Shown here one piece after another: positions 54,055 to 63,789 of a DNA stretch of 64,000 bases. The translations under genes and the position numbers were made by a program. The stretch lies in assembly GCA_016841875.1 (NCBI GenBank), contig JAENYG010000004.1:123289-187288 (forward strand), given 5' to 3'. The stretch's first letter is position 1; every line of letters starts with the position of its first letter. The stretch is from Syntrophomonas sp. (GTDB lineage Bacteria; Bacillota; Syntrophomonadia; Syntrophomonadales; Syntrophomonadaceae). The notes under the pieces were generated by a model, which had not been told where the DNA came from, did not search any database, and saw only the letters and a program-made list of their open reading frames with translations.

Positions 54055-55350
54055 TTAGATAAACCGGGCTTTTTGCGCTTCGGATCTCAATTGGTCTCTA
54101 AAATTGGGATGGGCAATATTAATAAGGCGTCTAACCCTTTCCCACATGCTCTGGCCTTTCAACTGAGCTACCCCATATTCGGTTACGGCATAATGGATAT
54201 CATAACGGGCAGTAGTTACAAACGATCCGGTTTTTAAATGAGGTACGATTTTTGATACCAGCCCTTCCTTGGTCATAGCAGTGGACTCGAAGGCCAGGAT
54301 CGACTTACCATTTTTGGACCTGCTGGCTCCCAATACAAAATCGGCCTGCCCACCGGTATGGGTATATGGAATGTGTCCGATGGATTCTGAACATGCCTGG
54401 CCGGAGAGGTCCATTTCCATGGTGCTGTTTACTGATACCATATTGTCGATCCGGGCAATAACCTCGGGATTATTAACAAAATCAGTAGGATAGAATTGGA
54501 CCATGGGGTTGTCATCCAGCCAGTCATATAGTTCACGACTGCCCAGGGCGAAGGTACAGCACATAAAATCAGGCATGAAGGTCTTCTTTCGGTTGGTAAC
54601 GACCCCTTTCTCCCAGAGAACCCGCATACTATCTGCCACCATTTCGGTATGAATGCCCAAATCCTTTTTATCCTCTAATGCCAGAGCAGCGGCATTGGGT
54701 ATCCCTCCTATGCCTAGCTGAATACAGGAACCATTCTCCACCAGTTCGGCTATATATTGACCTATAATCTTTTCATTTTCATTAGGGGGCACGTCCGGCA
54801 GGGTAGCCAAAGGGACGTTGTCTTCAATAATTGCAGTTACTTCACTTACATGCACAAAATTTCGTCCAAAAGTACGTGGCATATTTTCATTGACCTGAAC
54901 CAGTACCACCTCAGCCTGCCGCGCCCAGGGAAGAGTATAGTCGCAAGATAAGCCCAGGCTGAAATAGCCATGACTGTCCATGGGAGCCGCCTGAAACATA
55001 ACTACATTAAACTTCCGGCCCCAATCCGGCCACCTGGGTACATCTCCCAACCGGCCCGGGGTATAAACGTATTTGCCTTCCTGCAGGCCTTTGCGCTGGG
55101 CTATACAGTAACTATAGTCCAGTATAAAGGCTGGATCACGTTCGCTATTATGGAAAAGGGTTGGATATACATCTACTACCGTCAACAATTCACCCCTGGT
55201 GAATTGTTCTTTGCGGCGCGCCAGAGCATTTATCAAGGTTGGCGGCTGACCCACCGCAACTGGTACCGCTATAGAAGATCCATCTTTAATTAATGCCACC
55301 GCTTCATCAGCAGTAGTCAGTTTCTCTTTATACATAGCCCTGCTTTCCAT
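54055..55350 (-). CDS. Acetyl-CoA hydrolase/transferase family CoA-transferase
   Basis: This 431-aa protein is the third family member. The predicted catalytic Glu236 is in DLGIHTEMVADSMRVLW and the CoA site in IQLGIGGIPNAAALALE. It is closer to the 25116-26423 enzyme than to the 51893 one. The ATG at 55350 follows AAGGAGG; the frame is open 13 codons upstream. It follows the thiolase by about 47 bp. Confidence 0.92.
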   Translation of the reverse strand: MESRAMYKEKLTTADEAVALIKDGSSIAVPVAVGQPPTLINALARRKEQFTRGELLTVVDVYPTLFHNSERDPAFILDYSYCIAQRKGLQEGKYVYTPGRLGDVPRWPDWGRKFNVVMFQAAPMDSHGYFSLGLSCDYTLPWARQAEVVLVQVNENMPRTFGRNFVHVSEVTAIIEDNVPLATLPDVPPNENEKIIGQYIAELVENGSCIQLGIGGIPNAAALALEDKKDLGIHTEMVADSMRVLWEKGVVTNRKKTFMPDFMCCTFALGSRELYDWLDDNPMVQFYPTDFVNNPEVIARIDNMVSVNSTMEMDLSGQACSESIGHIPYTHTGGQADFVLGASRSKNGKSILAFESTAMTKEGLVSKIVPHLKTGSFVTTARYDIHYAVTEYGVAQLKGQSMWERVRRLINIAHPNFRDQLRSEAQKARFI

Positions 55351-55397
55351 TATCATCTCCTCCTTCATCTCCATTGAAAGAGATACCAAATATCTTC

Positions 55398-56582
55398 TTA
55401 AAGCATTTCAAAAACTACTGCCATAGCCGGCCCCCCACCAGCGCAAAGCGAGGCACAGCCTATCTTTTTATCTCTTTTCAATAATTCATACATAGCGGTA
55501 ATAACCAGCCTTATGCCGGTTTGACCGGTAGGGTGCCCCAGGCCGATGCCAGATCCATTGGCATTGATCTTATCCATGCTGATATTTAGCTCCCGATTAC
55601 AGGCTAGAAATTGCGCAGCAAATGCTTCATTGATCTCAAAGTAATCTACATCGCTCATCTCTAAACCGGCATATTTGAGTGCCCGGGGTATTGCATAAAC
55701 AGGGCCAATTCCCATTATGTCCGGATGTACTCCGCAGGAAGCGGTAGATAGAATCCGGGCCATAGGTTTTACACCCCTGCTTTCTGCGGCCTCCCTGGCC
55801 ATTACTACTACCGCGGCACCTCCATCATTTAGTCCCGAGGCATTCCCCGCAGTAACTGTACCTCCTTTTTTGAATACCGCCTGAAGCCTGGATAAACTTT
55901 CCAGGGTAACATCGGCTCGCGGGTGTTCATCGGTATCAAAAATCACTGTTTTCCCCTGCCTTTTCATCTCTACTGCAACAATTTCATCTTTGAATTTTCC
56001 ATTGGCGATAGCGGTAATTGCTCTCTGATGGCTCAAGTAAGCCAATTGATCCTGTTCTTCGCGGCTTATCTGGTAGCGATCAGCCAGGTTTTCTGCTGTG
56101 ACTCCCATGTGATAACCCATAATGGCACAATTCAGCCCGTCATAAATCAAACTGTCATAGGGTCCATCGTTACCGTGGAAAAGCCGATATCCCTGCCGGG
56201 CCTTTAAAAGATAATACGGCGCACTGCTGGTACTCTCGATTCCCCCTACCAGAGCAATATCGATTTTGCCCAGCATGATATCTTCACAGGCTATCTCCAG
56301 AGAACGCATAGCCGAAGCACACTGCTGGTTTATAGTTACAGCGGGGGCTTCCCAGGGAATGCCGATCTCTTTCTGGACCTGCCGGGCCGGGTTCCCTTTA
56401 GCCCCACCCTGCAGGCAGTGCCCTACCAGGACCTCCTCTATGTCTTCTGGTTCTAATCCGGCCTTCGATACCGCAGCCCTGCCAGCAAGCCCGCCCAAGT
56501 GAACAGCCGGAAAAGAACTCAAGCTGCCTCCGAAATCCCCGATCGCGGTCCTGACGCCACTGGCAATAACTATGTCTCTCAC
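55398..56582 (-). CDS. Acetyl-CoA acetyltransferase (thiolase)
   Basis: This 394-aa thiolase has the nucleophile Cys88 in [14 protein letters not shown], the catalytic His in [12 protein letters not shown] and the second Cys in [12 protein letters not shown]. The sequence type suits acetoacetyl-CoA (short-chain) cleavage. It is the first gene of the operon thiolase - CoA-transferase - SDR - CoA-transferase, whose sigma-54 promoter lies 90 bp upstream. Confidence 0.94.
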   Translation of the reverse strand: MRDIVIASGVRTAIGDFGGSLSSFPAVHLGGLAGRAAVSKAGLEPEDIEEVLVGHCLQGGAKGNPARQVQKEIGIPWEAPAVTINQQCASAMRSLEIACEDIMLGKIDIALVGGIESTSSAPYYLLKARQGYRLFHGNDGPYDSLIYDGLNCAIMGYHMGVTAENLADRYQISREEQDQLAYLSHQRAITAIANGKFKDEIVAVEMKRQGKTVIFDTDEHPRADVTLESLSRLQAVFKKGGTVTAGNASGLNDGGAAVVVMAREAAESRGVKPMARILSTASCGVHPDIMGIGPVYAIPRALKYAGLEMSDVDYFEINEAFAAQFLACNRELNISMDKINANGSGIGLGHPTGQTGIRLVITAMYELLKRDKKIGCASLCAGGGPAMAVVFEML

Positions 56583-56672
56583 ATCCTAACCTCCTTCATC
56601 ATTATTAAGATGATCTTCTCCAGCGATAAACCCAGTAGGTTTACCGCCGTTTACCATCTGCTGATTGTATTT

Positions 56673-56688
56673 TGCAAATCATGTGCCA
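56673..56688 (-). promoter_or_regulatory. Consensus sigma-54 promoter of the thiolase operon
   Basis: The minus strand reads TGGCACATGATTTGCA, a full match to TGGCAC-N5-TTGCA, 90 bp before the thiolase start. Confidence 0.92.
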
Positions 56689-57064
56689 CCTGGAAATGCC
56701 GGTTTAATGCTGGTTCATCGAGAAATAACATTAACGGTTTTTGCAAAACCAAAAACCACCCTTGAAGACAATGGCAGGGAGAGTTTGATGAAGTGCATAT
56801 TTACTCTGTTCTTTAATTTGTTTTCTTGATGTCTGGAGGGAGAAATATTTCTCAATAATGAGATTTGCAGCAGCAGATAGTCCGCTTATATTTTTTATTA
56901 TTTTTAGAAGTTGCAGCCTGGATTAGGCATATTTATTGGCGGTACCTATATAATTTAGTAAGTAAAACTAATCTTTTTATGCTAAACCCTCAACTGGCTG
57001 ATTAAACGCATCGGCGGCCTGCTTCTGCCCCTACTTCTGTTGGTATGATAATCCGGAGGTATAT
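56689..57064. promoter_or_regulatory. Regulatory intergenic region with a palindrome
   Basis: No gene was recognised. At 56850-56863 TCTCA-ATAA-TGAGA is a perfect palindrome, about 165 bp upstream of the sigma-54 promoter, a typical activator-site distance. The remainder is AT-rich without clear signals. Confidence 0.4.
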
Positions 57065-58414
57065 ATGAATTTTGATAACCTGGTAAAAAGGGTGTTATAC
57101 AATAACCCATATATGGCGGCCCTGGTGGTGGATAAAGATGGAACCGTTATTTTTGTCAATGATGCTTATCTGAAGTTCTTGAAGCTGCCCCGATACCAGG
57201 TTATAGGCAAAGATATCAGAGACATCACTCCTAACACCCGTACTATAGAAGCTATCGATAAAGGAAAGGAAATCATGTGCTATGAATGGAAAGTAAATGA
57301 TGGTTACGGTATCGCCTGCAGTGTTCCCTTATTCGAAGAAGGAGAAGTGGTTGGAGCTCTAGCCTACAGTATTTTCATGGATAGCTGGGATAATAAAATT
57401 AGAGAAAACGTGATATCCAGGCTTATAAACCCTACTCATAACACCCACCATACATATATGGCCAGATATGACCTGGATTCTTTGATTGGAGAAGATAAAT
57501 GCTTTAAAGATATGAAGTACCTGGCCCGGGAAGTCTCTCAATTCGATGGCATCACTGTCTTGTTGACCGGTGAAAGTGGTACAGGCAAAGAACTCTTTGC
57601 CCAGGCCATACACAACCATAGCCGGAGAGCTCATTTACCATTTGTTAGAGTAAACTGTGCCGGTATTCCGGACAATCTTTTGGAGGCGGAACTATTTGGC
57701 TATGAGGCAGGTGCCTACACCGGAGCACAGAAAAAAGGTAAACCCGGGAAATTCGAAATAGCTGACCAGGGGACCATTTTTCTTGACGAGATAGGGGAAA
57801 TGCCTCTGGCTATGCAGAGTAAGGTACTGATTTTCCTGCAGGAAAGAGAAATTGAAAGATTAGGCGGGAATCGACCCATAAGGGTAGATGTTAGAGTAAT
57901 CGCTGCTACCAACCGTATGCTTGAACTCATGGTTGAAGATGGTGCCTTCAGGCAGGATCTATATTATCGGTTAAATGTGGTCCGCATAGATATACCACCG
58001 CTGCGTAATCGGAAGCAAGATATACCGTTACTGGTCAATCATTTTATGGAGAAAATCCGCACCAAATTAGGTCTTGACATAGATACTATTTCAGATGAAG
58101 CCCTGGATATGCTGCTAAAACATCATTGGTCGGGTAATGTCAGAGAATTGGAAAATGTTTTAGAAAGAGCAATAATCATGAGCAGTTTACGCAAGTCAGC
58201 GATAATTGATAAGAATTGCCTATCCCTAACTAACGATAGTAAAAAGACAACTACCAACCTGACTGACTTAAAAAGTATGATAAATGCCTATGAAAAGAAA
58301 ATCATAGCCCAGATATTAAATGAAACCAGTAATGATAAAAACGAGGCTGCCAAATATTTGGGTATTAATCTTTCATCCTTATATAGGAAAACAAAAAAAT
58401 ACGGAATTGAATAA
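57065..58414 (+). CDS. PAS-domain sigma-54-dependent transcriptional activator
   Basis: This 449-aa activator has one N-terminal PAS domain (about 10-115, [20 protein letters not shown]), a AAA+ domain with Walker [17 protein letters not shown], the sigma-54 loop as GAYTGA (Tyr in place of the usual Phe), Walker [10 protein letters not shown], and a C-terminal Fis-type helix ([20 protein letters not shown]). There is no receiver domain. The ATG follows GGAGGTATAT. Flanked by two operons with sigma-54 promoters, it is the likely activator of both. Confidence 0.95.
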   Translation: MNFDNLVKRVLYNNPYMAALVVDKDGTVIFVNDAYLKFLKLPRYQVIGKDIRDITPNTRTIEAIDKGKEIMCYEWKVNDGYGIACSVPLFEEGEVVGALAYSIFMDSWDNKIRENVISRLINPTHNTHHTYMARYDLDSLIGEDKCFKDMKYLAREVSQFDGITVLLTGESGTGKELFAQAIHNHSRRAHLPFVRVNCAGIPDNLLEAELFGYEAGAYTGAQKKGKPGKFEIADQGTIFLDEIGEMPLAMQSKVLIFLQEREIERLGGNRPIRVDVRVIAATNRMLELMVEDGAFRQDLYYRLNVVRIDIPPLRNRKQDIPLLVNHFMEKIRTKLGLDIDTISDEALDMLLKHHWSGNVRELENVLERAIIMSSLRKSAIIDKNCLSLTNDSKKTTTNLTDLKSMINAYEKKIIAQILNETSNDKNEAAKYLGINLSSLYRKTKKYGIE

Positions 58415-58526
58415 TTTTCATATAAATCTTGCTTTTTAATTAGCTCCTTAACCATCTAAGAATTTCTTTTGTTTTTTATCTCCAACCCTTGACTTCTTAC
58501 CATCGGTTTTTCCTAAAACTGATATT

Positions 58527-58560
58527 AAAGAGTCATTTCTGCAAAATGACTCTTTTGGTT
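58527..58560 (+). terminator. Intrinsic terminator after the sigma-54 activator
   Basis: AAAGAGTCATTT (58527-58538) pairs perfectly with AAATGACTCTTT (58544-58555) over a 5-nt loop, followed by TGGTT. Confidence 0.75.
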
Positions 58561-58684
58561 TATGTTTGACATCCTCCTGCCTTATATAATCACCAGTTTT
58601 CATATTTAACAAAAACAGCCGGTATCGATTATAAATCCAACCCGGTTATCTCCTGATTTTCAGGCATCATCCCCTGCTGAAAGC

Positions 58685-58700
58685 TGGCATACATTTTGCT
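58685..58700 (+). promoter_or_regulatory. Sigma-54 promoter of the acyl-CoA dehydrogenase operon
   Basis: TGGCATACATTTTGCT matches TGGCAY-N5-TTGCW with GG and GC 10 bp apart, 68 bp before the acyl-CoA dehydrogenase start. The rest of 58561-58767 shows nothing else clear. Confidence 0.85.
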
Positions 58701-58767
58701 CATTACATAATTAATCTGTGGGAAAGGAGGCAATTCAAGCAAATATTAATGAAAGGAGTGTATAAGA

Positions 58768-59913
58768 ATGGCCTTATCTTTTGATTATACCGAAGAGCAG
58801 ACAGCGCTGCAGGCAATGCTTCACAAGTTTGTCGAAAATGAAATCATTCCTGTTCGGGCTCACTATGACGAAAGTGAAGAGTTCCCCCGCCAGGTATTAA
58901 AGAAAATGCAGGAACTGGGCTTGAACTGTTTAGTGGCACCAGAGAAATATAATGGCGTTTATTACGATTCTGTCACCCAGTGTATTATAGCCGAGGAATT
59001 GTGCCGTGGTTGTACCGGTATAGCTCTGGGAGTGCTGGCCAACTGCCTGGCCTCTGATCCGGTTGTGATAGCTGGAAATGAGGAACAGCAGGATTGGTGG
59101 TTTAATCGGGCCTGCCAGGAGGGAAAGTTTCAGGCTTTCTGTGTAACCGAACCTGGAGCAGGCTCTAACGTAGCCGGTATAACTACTACCGCAAAAAAGG
59201 ACGGGGACTATTATGTTTTAAATGGTACCAAATGTTTTATAACCAATGGTGGAGTTGCCAGCCAGTTTACGGTGCTGGCCACATTGGACCGAAGTAAGGG
59301 ACCAGCGGCTATGGCATTTTTTATTGTAGACTCCGAGCTGGAAGGAATATCTGTCGGTAAGGAAGAGCTTAAAATGGGTATCCGAGCATCAAACACGGTA
59401 GAGATCATTTTTGATAATGTCCGGGTCCATAAAAAATGGCTGCTTGGAAATGAAGGGGCTGGATTCAAAATAGCTATGAAAACTTTTGATGCATCCCGCC
59501 CCCTGGTTGGAGCTATCGCAGTAGGGCTGGCCCAGGGAGCTTATGAGTACGCCCGGGACTATGCGAGGCAGAGAATTGCTTTTGGAAAACCGATAGCTTC
59601 ATACCAGGCCATACAGTTTATGTTAGCTGATATGCTGATGAAAATAGAGGCTGCTCGCTTGTTGGTGCAAAAAAGCTGCTGGTTATTTGACCATAGTATG
59701 CCCAATACCCAGGCTGCCTCTCTAGCCAAATGCTTTGGGGCTGATATATGCATGGAAGTAACTACTAATGCGGTGCAAATACTGGGCGGGTATGGTTATT
59801 CCAGAGAATACCCGGTGGAGAAAATGATGCGGGATGCTAAGATTCTGCAGATCTTTGAAGGTACGGCCCAGATCCAGCGCATGATTATTGCCGGTAATCT
59901 ATTGAAAGAATAG
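58768..59913 (+). CDS. Short-chain-type acyl-CoA dehydrogenase
   Basis: This 381-aa flavoprotein has FCVTEPGAGSNVAG, KCFITNGG and the C-terminal QIFEGTAQIQRMIIAGNLL, whose Glu is the catalytic base in butyryl-CoA-type enzymes. It would oxidise acyl-CoA (probably butyryl-CoA) to enoyl-CoA, the energetically hard step in syntrophs. The ATG follows GAAAGGAGTG. It leads a two-gene operon with the hydratase downstream, under the sigma-54 promoter at 58685. Confidence 0.95.
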   Translation: MALSFDYTEEQTALQAMLHKFVENEIIPVRAHYDESEEFPRQVLKKMQELGLNCLVAPEKYNGVYYDSVTQCIIAEELCRGCTGIALGVLANCLASDPVVIAGNEEQQDWWFNRACQEGKFQAFCVTEPGAGSNVAGITTTAKKDGDYYVLNGTKCFITNGGVASQFTVLATLDRSKGPAAMAFFIVDSELEGISVGKEELKMGIRASNTVEIIFDNVRVHKKWLLGNEGAGFKIAMKTFDASRPLVGAIAVGLAQGAYEYARDYARQRIAFGKPIASYQAIQFMLADMLMKIEAARLLVQKSCWLFDHSMPNTQAASLAKCFGADICMEVTTNAVQILGGYGYSREYPVEKMMRDAKILQIFEGTAQIQRMIIAGNLLKE

Positions 59914-59949
59914 AAGTGGATCCCCATAAGGGTACAGGAGGAGGTATTT

Positions 59950-60729
59950 ATGGAATATAAACATCTGCTTTTTGAAAAGGTTGATGGGGTCGCTATAGCT
60001 ACCCTGCATCGGCCCCAGGTCCTGAATGCTTTGAATGATAGAATGCTGCAGGAGCTATCTGCGCTAATGGACGACATAGCTGCAGATAATGAAATTAAAG
60101 CTCTGGTAATCACCGGTGGCAGTAAGGTGTTTGCTGCCGGTGCAGACATTGGCTTCATGTCATCAGTGAGCCCCCTGGAAGCGGAGAAGTTCATTACCCT
60201 CGCTCATGAAGCTATCAACAAAATAGCAGACCTGGATAAGCCTGTTATTGCAGCAATTGCAGGATTGGCCCTGGGTGGAGGGTGTGAACTTGCACTCAGC
60301 TGTGATATTCGCATCGCAGCGAAAGGCTCCCGCATCGGTTTACCAGAAATAAACCTGGGCCTTTATCCGGGTGGAGGCGGTACTCAGCGATTAGCCCGCC
60401 TGGTAGGACCGGGCTGGGCCAAACACTTGCTTATGACCGGTAAACCTATAGATAGCGAAATGGCATTTCAAATCGGTTTGATCACCAAGATAGTTCCTGC
60501 CAACGATTTAATGGAGGAAGGCAAAAAATTGGCCGCTGAACTGGCATCCAAATCATCCATAGCCATGCGGTTGATGAAAAAATCTATCAATTATACAGAG
60601 AATGTTGATCTGCCTTCGGGTCTTTTATTTGAACAAAAGACTTGGGCTTTCTTGATGAGCACCGAAGATGCCCACGAAGGTCTAACTGCCTTTCTGGAAA
60701 AAAGGCCACCGGTTTTCAAGGGTAAATAG
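59950..60729 (+). CDS. Enoyl-CoA hydratase (crotonase family)
   Basis: This 259-aa crotonase has FAAGADIGFM for the oxyanion hole and both catalytic glutamates, in LALGGGCELALSCD and RIGLPEINLG, followed by YPGGGGTQRLARLVG. It hydrates crotonyl-CoA-like substrates. It lies 36 bp after the acyl-CoA dehydrogenase with ribosome binding site AGGAGGAGG, and a strong hairpin follows. Confidence 0.95.
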   Translation: MEYKHLLFEKVDGVAIATLHRPQVLNALNDRMLQELSALMDDIAADNEIKALVITGGSKVFAAGADIGFMSSVSPLEAEKFITLAHEAINKIADLDKPVIAAIAGLALGGGCELALSCDIRIAAKGSRIGLPEINLGLYPGGGGTQRLARLVGPGWAKHLLMTGKPIDSEMAFQIGLITKIVPANDLMEEGKKLAAELASKSSIAMRLMKKSINYTENVDLPSGLLFEQKTWAFLMSTEDAHEGLTAFLEKRPPVFKGK

Positions 60730-60732
60730 AGA

Positions 60733-60775
60733 AACAACAGAAAGGACTGGCGGTAAGCCAGTCCTTTCTGTTGTT
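60733..60775 (+). terminator. 19-bp perfect hairpin between convergent genes
   Basis: AACAACAGAAAGGACTGGC (60733-60751) pairs fully with 60757-60775 over a 5-nt loop. T-tracts are poor on both strands, but the placement between convergent genes suggests a bidirectional terminator. Confidence 0.7.
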
Positions 60776-60792
60776 GTTGGTAGTATGAAATT

Positions 60793-61971
60793 CTAGTTTA
60801 TTATTCCCTGCTCTTTCAGCTTCCCTATTTCTGTTTCATTATAACCTGCCTCCAGCAGGATAGCTGTAGTATGCTGCCCTACCTCCGGGAATTGTACCTT
60901 TATTTCTCCCGGGGTAGATGATAATTTGATAGGGATGCCAGCCAAGAATAAGTCCTGCCCGCTGTCCTGGTAATTGGGCAGGTTAATCAGCATCTCTCGT
61001 CCCTTAACATGAGGATGTTTCGCCATTTCTTCTAATGTAAGTACCGGGGTAAGACAAATATCCAGGTCCCCAAAAATTTCCAGCCATTCCTCTCGGGTTT
61101 TATCTATAAATAACGCCTTAATATCATCTATCATGCCTTTCTGTTGTTCTTTTATCCATTGCAGCTGAATGTAGGCCGGACGGTCAATGCGGATGCAGAA
61201 ATTACGCCAGAATTTATCCTCGATGGCTCCCAGACTGATGAATTTATTATCCCTGGTTTTATATATATTGTAACAGGCATATCCCCCGGTCAGCATTTCT
61301 GAGCCCCGATCCGGAAGTTCACCTTTCCCTGACCATTCACCCAGAGTATAAGATAATAAGCTGATGGCACCGTCAGTCATAGAGATGTCACAGAATTGCC
61401 CTTCGCCAGTCACTTCCCGTGCTCTCAAGGCCATAAGTATAGCAATTACCGAATAAAGGCTCCCTCCTCCAATATCGGCCATTTGAACAGCAGACATAGA
61501 AGGTTCATCAGAACTCCCGGTCAAACCAGTGATACCAGCTATGCTCAGGTAATTCAGATCATGCCCGGCAATGTACTTAAAAGGTCCGCTGTAACCATAT
61601 CCGGTAATAGCGCAGTGAATAAGACCCTTATTGATTTTTTTAAGTTCATCGTAATCTAAACCCAGTTTTTTCATGACCCCGGGTCGAAACTGTTCGATCA
61701 ATACATCGGTCTTTTCCAGCAGTTTTATAAATACTTCCCGGCCCTTTTCCGTCTTTAGATTTAAGCCCACACTTTTTTTATTGCGATTAACTGAGTAAAA
61801 ACGGGCACTTTGCCTGCCTAGCAAGGGTTCTACCCATCGTCCCCATTCACCGTTTATTTCCTCTATTTTTATTACTTCCGCTCCAAAATCTGCCAGTATT
61901 TGTGAACAGAGAGGTCCAGGGAGATACATAGAAAGATCCAGCACCTTGATTCCTTGTAATGCTTGAAGCAA
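60793..61971 (-). CDS. CaiB/BaiF (family III) CoA-transferase
   Basis: This 392-aa protein begins MLQALQGIKVLDLSMYLPGP, followed by FGAEVIKIEE and the catalytic Asp at about 166 in AVQMADIGGGS. RPGVMKKLGLDYDELKKIN is typical. Family III enzymes move CoA between free acids without an acyl-enzyme of the Glu type. The substrate is unknown. A terminator at 62011-62046 separates it from the upstream OB-fold/thiolase pair, so it is probably transcribed separately. Confidence 0.93.
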   Translation of the reverse strand: MLQALQGIKVLDLSMYLPGPLCSQILADFGAEVIKIEEINGEWGRWVEPLLGRQSARFYSVNRNKKSVGLNLKTEKGREVFIKLLEKTDVLIEQFRPGVMKKLGLDYDELKKINKGLIHCAITGYGYSGPFKYIAGHDLNYLSIAGITGLTGSSDEPSMSAVQMADIGGGSLYSVIAILMALRAREVTGEGQFCDISMTDGAISLLSYTLGEWSGKGELPDRGSEMLTGGYACYNIYKTRDNKFISLGAIEDKFWRNFCIRIDRPAYIQLQWIKEQQKGMIDDIKALFIDKTREEWLEIFGDLDICLTPVLTLEEMAKHPHVKGREMLINLPNYQDSGQDLFLAGIPIKLSSTPGEIKVQFPEVGQHTTAILLEAGYNETEIGKLKEQGIIN

Positions 61972-62010
61972 ATGAATCCCTCCCTTTCATAACGTAAGAA
62001 TTCTTAATAT

Positions 62011-62046
62011 AAAATTCCCCTTTATGCCATGAATAAGGGGAATTTT
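62011..62046 (-). terminator. Intrinsic terminator after the OB-fold protein gene
   Basis: AAAATTCCCCTT (62011-62022) pairs perfectly with AAGGGGAATTTT (62035-62046) over a 12-nt loop. AT-rich ends give a U-rich 3' side on the minus strand. Confidence 0.75.
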
Positions 62047-62059
62047 ATTGATCAATCTT

Positions 62060-62473
62060 TTATTCCACTATACTAAAAACTGGCCTGGCTATGGGACCAT
62101 CTGAATAGGTGTCCCCGGGGAATACCCGTCCGGCGGTAGTAACTTGTTTCCCAATCAAGTTCATATCCATCTTTCTGGGGTTAATATCTATCAGATTTCC
62201 TAACAGCCAGGGACCCTCATCCAGCTCCACCAGCGCAACGGTATAAGGAATTTCATTGTCCCTTCCCAGCGGAGCAATATAGTGCGTACTAAAGCTCAGC
62301 AGTTTTCCCTTTCCGGTCAGCTCAACAATTTCTAAATCCAAGCCTTTGCACTCCTGGCAGGCCATTTTCGGCGGGCAGGTAATAGTGCCGCAATGAATGC
62401 ATTTCAAACCCAGCAGTTTATTTTTTCTCAGGGCTTTATTATATTCTTTAAAAGGAAGTTTATAATCCATCAT
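62060..62473 (-). CDS. Zn-ribbon OB-fold protein (DUF35 type), thiolase partner
   Basis: This 137-aa protein has an N-terminal rubredoxin-like zinc ribbon (LKCIHCGTITCPPKMACQEC) and a C-terminal OB fold (LTGKGKLLSFSTHYIAPLGR). DUF35 proteins bind acyl-CoA and form a complex with non-classical thiolases or hydroxymethylglutaryl-CoA-type enzymes. The gene lies directly after such a thiolase, 15 bp apart. Confidence 0.9.
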   Translation of the reverse strand: MMDYKLPFKEYNKALRKNKLLGLKCIHCGTITCPPKMACQECKGLDLEIVELTGKGKLLSFSTHYIAPLGRDNEIPYTVALVELDEGPWLLGNLIDINPRKMDMNLIGKQVTTAGRVFPGDTYSDGPIARPVFSIVE

Positions 62474-62488
62474 TCCATCCCCCTTTTC

Positions 62489-63673
62489 TTATACCCCGTC
62501 AGCGGTTAGAATCAGGTTGCAGATGCATCCGTCTCCACCCAGGGTATCTACCATACCAATCCTGGCTCCGTCAACCTGTACTCCATCCTCTGCCAGCTCG
62601 CCCCTTAACTGTCTGGTAATGTGATACAGCTGGGAGACGCCGGTAGCACCGATGGGATGCCCTTTAGCTTTGAGTCCGCCGGAAATATTTATAGGAATCT
62701 TACCACCGATAGCAGCAGCACCTTTTTCCCAGGCTTCCCCGGCTGTGCCAGGTTCAAAGAAGCCCAGACCTTCAGCCGCTATAAATGATGCTATACTAAA
62801 GCAGTCGTGAAGTTCACATACGTCAATATCTTCGGGCCTGAATCCGGTCATCTGGTATGACTGCTGGGCCGCCAGTTCCCTGGCCCTCAAGCGGGGCAGG
62901 TATTTGTATTGAGATGTCATTTTACCTGAAGTCGCTAACCCTATCCCACTGATATAGACCGGTTTTTTATTGGATATTTTCCGGGCTGCCTCTTCTGAAC
63001 ACAGCACTGCCGCAGCTGCACCATCAGAAAAGGGACAGCAGTCATGCAGATTTAATGGGGTGCAAACCGGCATGCTTTTCAATACATCATCCACACTTAT
63101 TTCCTGCTTTATTTGTCCATGAGGATTTTCCATACCATATTTGTGGGACTGCACCGATACCGATGCCATTTGTTCCTTAAGTCTGGCCAGCGGCAGGTTG
63201 TATTGGGTGGCATAAAGACGGGTCAATAGAGCGAAAAAGCCCGGAAAGGTAAGCCCCGTTCCAAATTCATACTTACTATCGGTTCCCATACAGAAGGTTC
63301 GGGTAGCCAGGGAAGTACCCATAGCAGTCGCTTTCTCTACTCCGCCCACCAATACAATATCATAAAATCCGGAGGCCACCCACATAAAAGCCTCTCTTAT
63401 AGCTATACTCCCAGAGGCACAGGCACCTTCGTATCTAACCGCAGGGATGTTCAAGCAGCCTATATCATCACACGCAAACTGGGATATCGTGGCCTGGCCC
63501 TCACAGAAGGTTCCCAGTACATTGCCGATATATGCTGACTGTATATCCTGGGGCGTCAAATTGGAATCCAGGATGGCTTCTACAGATGCTTCAGCCAGCA
63601 TCTCCACCCCGGTTTTGGGGGAATTAAAACAAAACTGGGTATGACCAAGTCCTAAAACCACAACTTTTCTCAT
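62489..63673 (-). CDS. Thiolase-family protein (lipid-transfer/BbsB type)
   Basis: This 394-aa protein begins MRKVVVLGLGHTQFCFNSPK and has the nucleophile Cys85 in YEGACASGSIAI. Later it has ELHDCFSIASFIAAEGLGFF and NISGGLKAKGHPIGATG with the catalytic His. The C-terminal GGDGCICNL places a Cys in the usual second position. It is closest to the non-classical thiolases that need a DUF35 partner, which is encoded next door. The ATG at 63673 follows GGAGGAG; an upstream frame to 63730 has no support. Confidence 0.88.
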   Translation of the reverse strand: MRKVVVLGLGHTQFCFNSPKTGVEMLAEASVEAILDSNLTPQDIQSAYIGNVLGTFCEGQATISQFACDDIGCLNIPAVRYEGACASGSIAIREAFMWVASGFYDIVLVGGVEKATAMGTSLATRTFCMGTDSKYEFGTGLTFPGFFALLTRLYATQYNLPLARLKEQMASVSVQSHKYGMENPHGQIKQEISVDDVLKSMPVCTPLNLHDCCPFSDGAAAAVLCSEEAARKISNKKPVYISGIGLATSGKMTSQYKYLPRLRARELAAQQSYQMTGFRPEDIDVCELHDCFSIASFIAAEGLGFFEPGTAGEAWEKGAAAIGGKIPINISGGLKAKGHPIGATGVSQLYHITRQLRGELAEDGVQVDGARIGMVDTLGGDGCICNLILTADGV

Positions 63674-63789
63674 TATTTTACAACTCCTCCCTTGGTGGAT
63701 TCTTAGCAATCCAAGTATTATTAAGAACATTCCATCTGGTATTTGAAATATTAAGAGTCATATAGGGGTTTTAATCAACTTCTCCCCAA

